Origin: Streptomyces canus
Lineage (GTDB): Bacteria; Actinomycetota; Actinomycetes; Streptomycetales; Streptomycetaceae
DNA: 64,000 nt
NCBI RefSeq assembly: GCF_001514145.1
Contig: NZ_KQ948656.1
Coordinates: 992,001-1,056,000 of the forward strand
Direction: 5' to 3'
Shown: one piece after another, positions 44,455 through 53,457 of the stretch
Numbering within the stretch: position 1 is the first letter of the stretch
How the letters are laid out: each line of letters starts with the position of its first letter
The notes under the pieces: generated by a model
Told to the model about the DNA's origin: nothing
The model's input: only the letters and a program-made list of their open reading frames with translations
Database searches by the model: none
Program-made: the position numbers and the translations under genes

Positions 44455-46212
44455 ATGCCCGCTCTGACGACGACCTCCGACGGTTTCCTCCTGCACGGCG
44501 AGCCGTTCCGGATCATTTCCGGGGCCATGCACTACTTCCGGATCCATCCCGACCAGTGGACCGACCGGCTGCGCAAGGCACGTCTGATGGGTCTCAACAC
44601 GATCGAGACGTATCTGCCGTGGAACCTCCACGAGCCCGAACCCGGCACCCTGGTCCTGGACGGGTTCCTCGATCTGCCCCGCTGGCTGCGTCTCGCCCAG
44701 GAGGAGGGTCTGCAGGTCCTGCTGCGCCCGGGGCCGTTCATCTGCGCCGAGTGGGACGACGGCGGTCTGCCCGCCTGGCTGCTCGCGCACCCCGACATCC
44801 GGCTGCGCAGCAGCGACCCCCGCTTCACGGCGGCGTTCGACGGCTACCTCGACCGGCTCCTGCCCGCGCTGCGGCCGTTCATGGCCGCGCACGGCGGCCC
44901 GGTGATCGCCGTACAGGTGGAGAACGAGTACGGGGCGTACGGCGACGACACCGCGTATCTCAAGCACGTCCAGCAGGCGTTGCGGGACCGCGGCGTCGAG
45001 GAACTGCTCTACACCTGCGACCAGGCCAACGCCGAGCACCTGGCGGCCGGCACCCTCCCGGGCACGCTCGCCACGGTCACCTTCGGCAGCCGGGTGGAGG
45101 AGAACCTGGCCGCGCTCCGCGCCCACCAGCCCCAAGGCCCGCTGATGTGCTCGGAGTTCTGGATCGGCTGGTTCGACCACTGGGGCGGCCCGCACCATGT
45201 GCGGTCGGCCGCCGATGCCGCGGCCGACCTGGACCGGCTGCTGGCGGCGGGGGCCTCGGTCAACATCTACATGTTCCACGGCGGCACCAACTTCGGCTTC
45301 ACCAACGGCGCCAACCACAAACACGCCTACGAGCCCACCGTCACGTCCTACGACTACGACGCCCCGCTCACCGAGAGCGGTGACCCCGGCCCCAAGTACC
45401 ACGCCTTCCGCGAGGTGATCGCCCGCCACACGGCCACGCCCGACGAGACGGCGCCCTCGCCCTCCCCCAAGCTCCCCCTCACCGACGTGGACCTGGATCA
45501 CCGGGCGCCGCTGCTGCCGTACGTCCGCGGGCTGTCGTCGACGAGCACCGAGGCGCCGGTGACGATGAACGAGCTGGGTGTGCACACCGGTTACGTGCTC
45601 TACCGCACCACGCTTCCGGGCTCGGGCGACGGTCTGCTGCACTTCACGGGCGAGGTCGGCGACCGCGCGCAGGTCTTCGTGGACGGCGCCTCCGTCGGCG
45701 TACTGGAGCGGGAACGGCACGACGAGACCCTGTCCGTGCGGGTGCCGCACGCCGGTGCCGTTCTCGAGGTCCTCGTGGAGAACATGGGCGGCGTCAACTA
45801 CGGGCCGCGCATCGGGGCGCCCAAGGGGCTGCTCGGCCCGGTGTCGTTCCAGGGCGCCGAACTGCGCGGCTGGGAGTGCCGGGCGGTGCCCTTGGACCAC
45901 CTGGCCGCCGTGCCGTTCGGCCCGTCCGAGGCGACCACGGACGCCGTACCCGCCTTCCACCGGGGCACCTTCGAGGTGGACACCCCGGCCGACACCTTCC
46001 TCGCCCTGCCCGGCTGGACCAAGGGCCAGGCCTGGGTCAACGGGTTCCATCTCGGCCGTTACTGGAACCGGGGCCCCCAGCACACCCTGTACGTCCCCGC
46101 GCCCGTCCTCCGCCCCGGCACCAACGAACTGGTCCTGCTGGAGCTGCACGCCACCACCGGCACGCGCGCCCAGCTCACCGACACGCCCGACCTCGGACCG
46201 GAGATCGACTGA
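44455..46212 (+). CDS. GH35 beta-galactosidase
   Basis: The 585-residue enzyme is a typical short GH35 beta-galactosidase. The barrel starts SGAMHYFRIHPDQWTDRL, has RPGPFICAEWDDGGLPAWLL, acid/base Glu158 in VQVENEYG and nucleophile Glu234 in CSEFWIGWFDHWG. Two C-terminal jelly-roll domains follow (YVLYRTTLPGSGDG, GWTKGQAWVNGFHLGRYWNRGPQ). There is no signal peptide, so it is cytosolic and works after import. I prefer the ATG at 44455 because GAAGGGA lies nine bases before it; the ATG at 44446 is right against that site. It overlaps the next gene by one base. Confidence 0.92.
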   Translation: MPALTTTSDGFLLHGEPFRIISGAMHYFRIHPDQWTDRLRKARLMGLNTIETYLPWNLHEPEPGTLVLDGFLDLPRWLRLAQEEGLQVLLRPGPFICAEWDDGGLPAWLLAHPDIRLRSSDPRFTAAFDGYLDRLLPALRPFMAAHGGPVIAVQVENEYGAYGDDTAYLKHVQQALRDRGVEELLYTCDQANAEHLAAGTLPGTLATVTFGSRVEENLAALRAHQPQGPLMCSEFWIGWFDHWGGPHHVRSAADAAADLDRLLAAGASVNIYMFHGGTNFGFTNGANHKHAYEPTVTSYDYDAPLTESGDPGPKYHAFREVIARHTATPDETAPSPSPKLPLTDVDLDHRAPLLPYVRGLSSTSTEAPVTMNELGVHTGYVLYRTTLPGSGDGLLHFTGEVGDRAQVFVDGASVGVLERERHDETLSVRVPHAGAVLEVLVENMGGVNYGPRIGAPKGLLGPVSFQGAELRGWECRAVPLDHLAAVPFGPSEATTDAVPAFHRGTFEVDTPADTFLALPGWTKGQAWVNGFHLGRYWNRGPQHTLYVPAPVLRPGTNELVLLELHATTGTRAQLTDTPDLGPEID

Positions 46213-48596
46213 TGTCCCACCCGCACCACCTGCGTCTGCCCTCCCCCGCCGGGCCTCCGCTGACCGGGCACCTGCCCTTCGCGGACGCCCCGGGGGTGCC
46301 CGACCCGATCGAGGTGACCAGCCGTTGGCTCACCCGTGGCGGCCGGCCCTGGTTCCCGGTCTCCGGTGAGTTCCACTACTCCCGCTACCCCGCCGGGGAG
46401 TGGGAGGAGGAGCTGCTGAAGATGAAGGCGGGCGGTGTCACCGCCGTCGCCAGTTACCTCATCTGGATCCACCACGAGGAGATCGAGGGCCGCGTCCGCT
46501 TCGACGGCGACCGTGGCCTGCGCCGCTTCGCCGAGCTGTGCGCCCGCCACGACCTGGACTTCATCCCCCGCGTCGGCCCCTGGTCGCACGCGGAGGTCCG
46601 GAACGGCGGCCTGCCCGACTGGGTCCTGGCCCGCGACTGCGCCCCCCGCACCGACGACCCGGTGTACCTGGACGCCGTACGCCCCTGGTTCGCGGCGATC
46701 GCCGAGCAGTTGAGCGGCCTCGACCGGGCCCACGGCGGCCCGATCGTGGCAATCCAGATCGAGAACGAGCTGTACGACCAGCCCGGCCACCTGCTGACCC
46801 TGAAGCGGATGGCCCAGGAGGCCGGCCTGAGCGCACCGCTGTGGACGTCGACCGCCTGGGGCGGTGTCCGACTCCCGCCGGACGAACTGCTTCCGCTCTA
46901 CGGCGGCTACACCGAGGCCTTCTGGACCGAGGCCGACGGCGGCTGGCCCGACACCTGCCGCAAGCACTTCTTCTTCACCCACCAGCGCGACGACGAGGGC
47001 ATCGGATCCGACCTGCGCCCGGTCAGCGTGCGGGGCAGCGAGCCCGACGCCTTCGCGGACCGATTCCCCTGGGCCACCTGCGAGTTGGGCGGCGGAATGG
47101 CGGTGTCGTACCACCGTCGGCCCTACGTCGATCCCGACGACATCGGCGCGCTCGGCCTCACCAAGATCGGCTGCGGCTCGGTCTGGCAGGGCTTCTACAT
47201 GTTCCACGGCGGCACGAACCCGACGGGTGAGCTCAGCACCCTGCAGGAGTCGCACGCCACCGGCTATCCGAACGACCTGCCCGTCCTGACGTACGACTTC
47301 CAGGCACCGCTCGGCGAGTACGGCCAGTACCGGCGGACTTACCACGAACTCCGGCTCCAGCACCTGCTGCTGGCCGACTTCGGGCACCTGATCGCCCCCA
47401 TGGAGTCGGCGCTGCCCGAGCGGCGGCCGGACGGGCAGTTCGACCGGGACACCCTGCGCTGGGCGGTGCGCGGTGACGGCACCTCGGGCTTCCTGTTCGT
47501 CAACAACCACCAGCCGCACGAACAGCTCCCGGACCACCCGGAGACCTCGTTCACGGTCGAATTCACGTCCACCGGTGGCGAGTTGACCCTGCCCAGCGTG
47601 CCTGTCACGGTTCCGAGCGGCGCGTACTTCTGCTGGCCGCTGCGTCTCGAGATGGCCGGTGTGCGGCTGGAGTGGGCCACCGCCCAGCCGGTGTGCACGG
47701 TCGACGTCGACGGCCGTACGGTTCTGGTGCTGGCCGCGACGGACGGCATCGCGCCCGAACTCGCCCTGGACGCGGCCACGGTGTCGGCTCTGCGCACGCC
47801 CACCGGCGACGTCACCCCGGTCGGTGACCGGCTGCTGGTGACCGGGCTGCGGTCCGGCACCGACGCCTTGGTGGAGGTGGACACCGCCGACGGCCGACGG
47901 GTCGGCCTGCTGGTGCTGGACGCGGCGACGGCCCGTACCGCCTACCGGGGCGAGGCATGGGGGGCCGAGCGGCTGGTGCTGTGCGGTGACGGTGTGGTCT
48001 TCGACCGGGACGAGGTACGGCTGCACGGTTCGGGGACGGCGACGGCGTTCGCCGTGCTGCCCGCACCCGAGCGGGCGCCCGCGGTGGACGGGGTGACGGT
48101 GGAAGCGGTCGCGGACGGGGTGTTCACCCGTTACGTGGTCCCGAGGGCGTCGGCCGGCGAGGGCTCCGCTGTGGAGGTGACCCTCGTCCGGGCCGCGGGG
48201 CCCGCCCCCGAGACCGTGACCGGGGTCCAGGGCCGCGCCAGCGCGCCGGCCGACAAGTACTTCGACACCGTGGCCGCCGAGTACCGCGTCGAGGTGCCGG
48301 ACGCGCTGCCGCCCGGGACGCTGCTGCGGCTGCACTGGAGCGGGGACGTGGGGCGTGCCTACGTGGGAGACACGCTCGTCGCCGACCAGTTCTGCTCGGG
48401 ACGGATCTGGGACCTCGGCCTGGACCGGCTGCCCGCCGACGCCCTGCGGGCCGAGGGCCTGCGGCTGCGGGTGCTGCCCCTGCACGCCGGGGCGCCGGTG
48501 CATCTGCCGGAGCAGGCGCGAGGTGAACGGGAGACGGCCGCCGTCACGCACGCCGAGTGGATCACCGGGCACACCTGGTCGGTCCGGGCGGGCTGA
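46212..48596 (+). CDS. Second GH35-type beta-galactosidase, divergent subgroup
   Basis: The 794-residue protein is also GH35-like but far from its neighbour. It has SGEFHYSRYPAGEWEEELLKMKAGG, acid/base Glu186 in IQIENEL and probable nucleophile Glu291 in TCELGGGMAVSY, where classical enzymes have SEFW. The C-terminal 400 residues are beta-sandwich domains (VTVPSGAYFCWPLRLEMAG, LHWSGDVGRAYVGD). Such ELGGGM enzymes may have a specificity other than simple beta-galactosides. There is no signal peptide. The ATG overlaps the previous stop (TGATG), so the two are translationally coupled. Exact linkage unknown. Confidence 0.85.
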   Translation: MSHPHHLRLPSPAGPPLTGHLPFADAPGVPDPIEVTSRWLTRGGRPWFPVSGEFHYSRYPAGEWEEELLKMKAGGVTAVASYLIWIHHEEIEGRVRFDGDRGLRRFAELCARHDLDFIPRVGPWSHAEVRNGGLPDWVLARDCAPRTDDPVYLDAVRPWFAAIAEQLSGLDRAHGGPIVAIQIENELYDQPGHLLTLKRMAQEAGLSAPLWTSTAWGGVRLPPDELLPLYGGYTEAFWTEADGGWPDTCRKHFFFTHQRDDEGIGSDLRPVSVRGSEPDAFADRFPWATCELGGGMAVSYHRRPYVDPDDIGALGLTKIGCGSVWQGFYMFHGGTNPTGELSTLQESHATGYPNDLPVLTYDFQAPLGEYGQYRRTYHELRLQHLLLADFGHLIAPMESALPERRPDGQFDRDTLRWAVRGDGTSGFLFVNNHQPHEQLPDHPETSFTVEFTSTGGELTLPSVPVTVPSGAYFCWPLRLEMAGVRLEWATAQPVCTVDVDGRTVLVLAATDGIAPELALDAATVSALRTPTGDVTPVGDRLLVTGLRSGTDALVEVDTADGRRVGLLVLDAATARTAYRGEAWGAERLVLCGDGVVFDRDEVRLHGSGTATAFAVLPAPERAPAVDGVTVEAVADGVFTRYVVPRASAGEGSAVEVTLVRAAGPAPETVTGVQGRASAPADKYFDTVAAEYRVEVPDALPPGTLLRLHWSGDVGRAYVGDTLVADQFCSGRIWDLGLDRLPADALRAEGLRLRVLPLHAGAPVHLPEQARGERETAAVTHAEWITGHTWSVRAG

Positions 48597-48715
48597 CCTG
48601 CCCCGGACCCCGATGCCGCCCCCCGGATCCACGAGACCGGCCCGCCTATGCTGTGCTCCCGGGGCGGGCCGGGACCGCCGTAGCTCCGCCACCACATGTC
48701 GAGGAAACCGCCACC

Positions 48716-49783
48716 ATGACCCCAAGCGCCGCCGAGGGAGCCGTCCCGAAGGGGCGCAGTCGACGCAACTTCGCCGGCTCGCGCCCGGTGATGGACGACG
48801 TGGCCCGGCTGGCCGGTGTCTCCAAGCAGACCGTCTCCCGTGTGCTCAACGAGCATCCGTCGGTCCGCCCCGAGACCCGCGAGGCGGTCCTGACGGCCAT
48901 GCGGACCCTCGGCTACCGGCCCAGCCGCAGCGCCCGGTCGCTGGCCAGCGGGCGGACCCGGATGCTCGGGGTCATCACCTTCGACGCGGCGCGCTACGGC
49001 CCGTCCGCGATCCTGACCGCGATCAACACCGCCGCCCAGGAGGCGGGTTATCTGCTCAGTTCCATCTCCCTGGACACGGCCGAGCACGACACGGTCGTCG
49101 AGGCCGTCGACCGGCTCTCCGCCGAGGGCGCGGACGGCGTGATCGCCATCGCCCCGCAGCTGTGGGTGGGTCACGCCCTGGCGGACACCCGGTTCGACAC
49201 CCCGTTGGTGGTGCTGGAGAACGGCTTCGACCCGGAGACCGAGCGCCTCACCGGCGACTCCCGCAAGGGCGCCCGCAAGGCCACCGAGCATCTGCTGGGG
49301 CTCGGCCACCCGACCGTCTGGCACATCGCGGGGCCGAGCGGCTGGACCTCCGCCGACCACCGGCTGGCGAGCTGGCGCTCCACGCTGGAGGCGGCCGGTG
49401 CGCGGATCCCCGAGCCGTTGTTCGGCGACTGGAGCGCCGACTCCGGCTACCACCTGGGGCGCCGGCTGGCCCGGCGTACGGACGTCACCGCAGTGTTCGT
49501 GTCCAACGACCAGATGGCCCTCGGCGTCCTGCACGCCTTCCACGAGGCGGGCCGCTCGGTGCCGGGCGAGATCAGCGTGGTGGGCTACGACGACATCCCC
49601 GAGGCCGCGCATCTGCTGCCCCCGCTGACCACCGTGCGCACGGACTTCGCGGAGATCGGCACCCGGTCCCTGCGGCTCCTGCTGAGCCGGATCGGCGACT
49701 CGGCAGAACCGCCGCACCCCGAGTCACTCGTCCCCGTCGACCTGGTGATCCGCGCGAGCAGCGGGGCGGCGCCGGGGCACTGA
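48716..49783 (+). CDS. LacI-family regulator of the GH35 operon
   Basis: The 355-residue regulator has a LacI headpiece displaced to residues 25-50 by a charged lead (MDDVARLAGVSKQTVSRVLNEHPSVRP). Its ligand domain has MLGVITFDAARYGPSAIL, VFVSNDQMALGVLHAFHE and VVGYDDIPEAAHLLPPLTTVRTD. It ends the operon, 119 bp after the second GH35 gene, and is the natural partner of the 16-bp palindrome in front of the MFS gene. The effector is probably a galactoside or other imported glycan fragment (inference). The stop lies 17 bp from the end of the convergent fusion gene. Confidence 0.88.
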   Translation: MTPSAAEGAVPKGRSRRNFAGSRPVMDDVARLAGVSKQTVSRVLNEHPSVRPETREAVLTAMRTLGYRPSRSARSLASGRTRMLGVITFDAARYGPSAILTAINTAAQEAGYLLSSISLDTAEHDTVVEAVDRLSAEGADGVIAIAPQLWVGHALADTRFDTPLVVLENGFDPETERLTGDSRKGARKATEHLLGLGHPTVWHIAGPSGWTSADHRLASWRSTLEAAGARIPEPLFGDWSADSGYHLGRRLARRTDVTAVFVSNDQMALGVLHAFHEAGRSVPGEISVVGYDDIPEAAHLLPPLTTVRTDFAEIGTRSLRLLLSRIGDSAEPPHPESLVPVDLVIRASSGAAPGH

Positions 49784-49800
49784 GAGGCGGTGCCCCCGTC

Positions 49801-52704
49801 TCACCAGCCGTTGGTCAGTACGTCGTCCAGCGCGGCGGCGAACACGTCGGCGCTCCGCCGGGTCAGGCACATCGGGGGCTTGATCTTCAGTACGCACTGC
49901 CGGTCCGAGGTCGGCTGGACGATCACGCCGAGCTCGCGCAACCGGTCGCAGATCGCCGCGGTCTCCTCGGTCGCCGGCTCCAGGGTCTCGCGGTCCCGGA
50001 CGAACTCGACGCCCAGGTACAGCCCGGAGCCGTGCACCGCGCCGATCAGGGGGTGCCGGGCGGCGAGTTCCTCCAGCCGCCGCTTCAAGTACCCGCCCAC
50101 TTCGCGGGCGTTGTCCTGGAGCCGCTCGTCCCGCAGCACGTCGAGCACGGTCAGTCCGACCACGCTGCTGACCGGGCTGCCCCCGGCCGAGGAGAAGAAG
50201 TAGCCCTGGGTGCGGTAGGCGTCGGCGATCTCCCGCCGGGTGATCACGGCGCCCAGCGGATGCCCGTTGCCCATCGCCTTGGCCACGGTGACGATGTCCG
50301 GTACGACGCCCTGCTGCTCGAATCCCCAGAAGTGGGTGCCGAGTCGGCCGTAGCCGACCTGCACCTCGTCCGCGATGCACACACCGCCGACGGCGCGCGT
50401 GGCGTCGTAGACCTGCCGGAGGTAGCCGTCCGGGAGGGGGATGCCGCCCGCGTTGCCGTAGAAGGGCTCGCAGATGAAGGCGGCGGGCGGGCGGCCCTGT
50501 TCGGCGAGTTCGGTGATCCGGGCGGCGGCCTCGGGCCCGTACCGCCGCGCCTCGGCACCCCGCCGGCGGCCCCGGTAGGAGTTGGGGGCGGCCACGGTGT
50601 GCACCCAACTCGGGCGCGAGGACAGGGCGTTCGGGTTGTCCGCGATCGACGTGGAGACCGCGTCGGAGGCGTACGTCCACCCGTGGTACGCCTCCTCGAC
50701 CGCGACGGTGTCCTGCCGTCCGGTCGCCGCCCAGGCCAGGCGCAGGGCGAGGTCCACGGCCTCGGAGCCGCTGTTGACGAGGAAGACGGTGTCCAGTTCC
50801 TCGGGCAGGAGCGCGGTGAGCCGCTCGGAGAGTTCCACGACCGAGCCGTAGTGGAAACGGGAGTTGGTGTTGAGGCGCCGCCACTGCCGGTGCACGGCGT
50901 CGCTGAGAGCGGGGTGGCCGTGGCCGAGGACGGTCACGTTGTTGAGCATGTCGAGACAGCCGCGGCCCTGGGCGTCGACGAGGTGGTGGCGCCAGCCGCG
51001 TTCGATGCGGGGCGGGTCGTCGTAGTAGTGCTCCTGGACGGGGGCGAAGGCGCGGTCGCGGCGGGCGAGGAGATCCGTGTCGGCGGACGGCTCCACCGGG
51101 TCCTGCCCGGTGATCAGCCGGGTCGGATCCGGGCTGACCGTCAGCCAGCCGGCGGCCAGGTCGGGGGTGGCGAAACGGGGTGGGTGGCGGTCGGTCAGGG
51201 TCGACAGCTGGAGGCCGAGGGTGTGCCTGCCGTCCCGCTCGGCGACCGTGCCGAGGGGCTGTCCGGCGGCGACCTGACCGGATGCGGCCGGGCTGTCGAC
51301 GCCGTACAGCCACAGGACCGGACCCTCGCCGCGCAGGTCGAGCGTGCCGTCGGCGTGCCGGGTGAGCGTGCCCGCCCAGGGCGCGTGCACCTCCAGGGGG
51401 TCCGCGAGATGCAGGTCCACCCCGAGGGCGCAGGTCGCCGGGGCGTCCGTCGTGTCGATCGTGGTCCGGGTCAGGCGGAACTCGCCGTGCCGGGTGCGTG
51501 CCGCCGCCAGGCCGGACGCCTGGTCCGCTTCGGCGTCGGCCTCGAGCCAGCGGCCCGTGTGCAGGTCGTCGCTCTGCGCCGAGAGATCGAGCGCCGGTAC
51601 GTCGTCGGGCAGGTCCGGCAGCATGCGGTGCGTGGGCACGACGGCGACCCGCGGCAGGGGGCGGCCGAGTGTCTGCCTCAGCTGGGCGGTCATCACCTCC
51701 GCCGGGACGGAGACGGCCGACTCGAACATGGCCCACTCCCGGTCCAGGGCGGCGGACGCGTAGCCGTTGTCGGGGTCCTGGAGGACGTCGTACTGCCCGC
51801 TGACCACCATGACGGCCGCCCGCAGCACGACGAGGGGCCAGAGCACGGCCGACTCCCCGTCGGCGAGCGGGCGTACGGCGTCGAAGGCGCGGACGGCGGG
51901 CAGTACGGAGGCGGGTCCGGACCCGTGGTGGTGCAGGACGGAGGTGCAGGTGACCGCGAGTTCCGCCACGGTCCAGCCGGTGCCGAGGTCCCCGAAGTCG
52001 ATCACCCCGACGGGCATGCGCCGGCCGTCCCTCGCCGTCTCGCAGACGACGTTGTTGTCGGTGATGTCGCCGTGCACGAACTGGACCGGCAGGTCCTTCG
52101 CGTGGGGTTCCACGAGGGCGTGCGCGGTCCGGGCGGCGCGCAGCACCCGGTCGGCGCGGGCCCGGTCGGGCCAGTGCGGAGCGAGTGTCTCGATCACTTC
52201 GAGGGCGTTGCGCAGGTCCCACGGCCGGAAGCGGTCGGTCTCGGGTGCGGTGAAGTCGGCGAGGGCCGCGCCGATCTGCCCGGCGAGTTCGCCGAGGCGG
52301 GCGACGACGACGGGGGCGAGGTAGCGACTGTCCATGATCGGCTCACCCGGCACGAAGTCCAGCAGTCGGCAGGAGAGTGCGGCTCCGTCCACGAGGAAGG
52401 GCTGCACCACGTCACCGTCGGCGCCGGGGCGGGCCCGGGGCAGTCGGAGACCGGGCAGCGCGCGGGCCAGGTGTTCCACTGCGTCGCACTGGGACCTCAG
52501 CTCGGCCGTCCGGGTGGCGGGGTTGGCGACCTTGAGGACGTACTCCCCCGCCTCGCCGCGCACCCCGTAGTTGCGGTCCTGCTGGCTGCCCAGGTCCCGC
52601 ACGGTGCCCCGCACCCCGAACCGGGTCGCCAGCACGGCCGACGCGCCGGCTTCGTCGATCGGTGCCACGGGGCGCACCAGCCAGTCCGTGGACGGCAGGC
52701 CCAT
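49801..52704 (-). CDS. Kinase/M23-like/class III aminotransferase fusion
   Basis: The 967-residue protein joins three units. Residues 1 to about 340 form an APH/ChoK-like kinase (DRNYGVRGEAGEYVLKVAN, catalytic VQFVHGDITDNNVV, VGVIDFGDLGTGW). Residues about 400-500 resemble an M23/lipoyl-like beta domain (GVDLHLADPLEVHAPWAGTL, GQPLGTVAERDGRHTLGLQLS). The last 430 residues are a class-III PLP aminotransferase (NSGSEAVDLALRLA, CIADEVQVGYGRLGTHFWGFE, lysine in VTVAKAMGNGHP). The halves match hydroxylysine kinase and ethanolamine-phosphate/5-phosphohydroxylysine phospholyase, so one chain may phosphorylate an amino alcohol and then eliminate the phosphate. The ATG at 52704 has GGAGCG seven bases before it. 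Confidence 0.85.
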   Translation of the reverse strand: MGLPSTDWLVRPVAPIDEAGASAVLATRFGVRGTVRDLGSQQDRNYGVRGEAGEYVLKVANPATRTAELRSQCDAVEHLARALPGLRLPRARPGADGDVVQPFLVDGAALSCRLLDFVPGEPIMDSRYLAPVVVARLGELAGQIGAALADFTAPETDRFRPWDLRNALEVIETLAPHWPDRARADRVLRAARTAHALVEPHAKDLPVQFVHGDITDNNVVCETARDGRRMPVGVIDFGDLGTGWTVAELAVTCTSVLHHHGSGPASVLPAVRAFDAVRPLADGESAVLWPLVVLRAAVMVVSGQYDVLQDPDNGYASAALDREWAMFESAVSVPAEVMTAQLRQTLGRPLPRVAVVPTHRMLPDLPDDVPALDLSAQSDDLHTGRWLEADAEADQASGLAAARTRHGEFRLTRTTIDTTDAPATCALGVDLHLADPLEVHAPWAGTLTRHADGTLDLRGEGPVLWLYGVDSPAASGQVAAGQPLGTVAERDGRHTLGLQLSTLTDRHPPRFATPDLAAGWLTVSPDPTRLITGQDPVEPSADTDLLARRDRAFAPVQEHYYDDPPRIERGWRHHLVDAQGRGCLDMLNNVTVLGHGHPALSDAVHRQWRRLNTNSRFHYGSVVELSERLTALLPEELDTVFLVNSGSEAVDLALRLAWAATGRQDTVAVEEAYHGWTYASDAVSTSIADNPNALSSRPSWVHTVAAPNSYRGRRRGAEARRYGPEAAARITELAEQGRPPAAFICEPFYGNAGGIPLPDGYLRQVYDATRAVGGVCIADEVQVGYGRLGTHFWGFEQQGVVPDIVTVAKAMGNGHPLGAVITRREIADAYRTQGYFFSSAGGSPVSSVVGLTVLDVLRDERLQDNAREVGGYLKRRLEELAARHPLIGAVHGSGLYLGVEFVRDRETLEPATEETAAICDRLRELGVIVQPTSDRQCVLKIKPPMCLTRRSADVFAAALDDVLTNGW

Positions 52705-52740
52705 GGTTCGCTCCGCTTCCGCGGCGAGGGGCCGCTCCTT

Positions 52741-52758
52741 TGCCGAATCGTTCCGGCA
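52741..52758 (-). promoter_or_regulatory. Inverted repeat in the fusion-gene leader
   Basis: TGCCG-AATCGTTC-CGGCA has arms of five bases and lies between the predicted transcription start and the gene. It could be an operator or a small RNA hairpin. Confidence 0.35.
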
Positions 52759-52770
52759 GATCGTGCGACG

Positions 52771-52800
52771 ACGGTAGGCCGATCCGCGTTCCCTGGTCAA
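52771..52800 (-). promoter_or_regulatory. Predicted promoter of the kinase/aminotransferase gene
   Basis: On the minus strand, TTGACC (52800-52795) and TACCGT (52776-52771) are 18 bp apart. The -35 hexamer lies inside a tandem repeat, so a second copy of it sits 15 bp upstream. Confidence 0.5.
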
Positions 52801-52827
52801 CGCCTCCCTGGTCAACGCCTCCTGGTC
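52791..52827. repeat. Tandem 15-bp repeat (CCCTGGTCAACGCCT)
   Basis: Two perfect copies (52791-52805 and 52806-52820) and a partial third. The repeat duplicates the -35 element of the promoter above. Confidence 0.8.
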
Positions 52828-52852
52828 GCTGCGCCGACGCAGAGTTCTCGGG

Positions 52853-53398
52853 CTACGGCCACCCGCGCAGGAACAGAGCCGGGGCACGACGCGTGAGCCA
52901 CGCTCCGGCCAGGCCGATGGCGGCGCCGGCCGCGACATCGCTGGGGTAGTGGGCACCCGACTGCACCCGTTCCACGGCCAGCAGGGCGGTCGGCACCGCG
53001 CACAGCGCGCCTACGGCCGGCCAGGTGGGGGCGACGGCGGCGGTGAAGGCGACCGCGGCCGCCGTGTGCCCGGAGGGGAACGAGGACGAGTCGGGACGGT
53101 CGGCGACCTCGTCGTGCGGGATCCACTCCGCGGGCGGCCTGGGCCGGTCGGCCAGTTGCTTGCACAGGCCGTTCGACGCCAGTTGGGCGACCATCATGGC
53201 CACCATTCCGGCGGCCGCGGCCCTGCGGCCCCGCCACCCGCCCCGCCATGCCATCGCGGCAGCGGCACCGCACCACAGCTTGCTGCTCTCCGCGGACTCC
53301 TCCACCGCCGACAGCGCCCTGGCCACGCCCGGCGGGATCCGGGAAGCCGCCTGCTGCGTCAGAGCCCGATCGACGTCAGGCGAGTCAGTCGACAACAT
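52853..53398 (-). CDS. PAP2-family phosphatase
   Basis: The 181-residue membrane protein has the three phosphatase motifs of the PAP2 superfamily: KQLADRPRP, FPSGHTAAAVAF and SGAHYPSDVAAG, the last with catalytic His and Asp. About five membrane helices are likely. Such enzymes remove phosphate from undecaprenyl or other lipid phosphates at the membrane. The first motif and the Arg of RVQSGAH suggest it is active. The start is uncertain among ATGs at 53401 and 53398 or a TTG at 53419. It is followed on the other side by the YihY gene on the same strand. Confidence 0.8.
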   Translation of the reverse strand: MLSTDSPDVDRALTQQAASRIPPGVARALSAVEESAESSKLWCGAAAAMAWRGGWRGRRAAAAGMVAMMVAQLASNGLCKQLADRPRPPAEWIPHDEVADRPDSSSFPSGHTAAAVAFTAAVAPTWPAVGALCAVPTALLAVERVQSGAHYPSDVAAGAAIGLAGAWLTRRAPALFLRGWP

Positions 53399-53457
53399 CA
53401 TGACCTGCGGTTTCCCCAAGCTCCCCGAGATAGGCGGTCTGGATCCGGATCAGTCCG

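Noticed and set aside
48355..52896. A 1,513-codon open frame on the plus strand
   Set aside because: It crosses the end of the GH35 gene, the lacI gene in another frame and the antisense of the fusion gene. No domain is recognisable.
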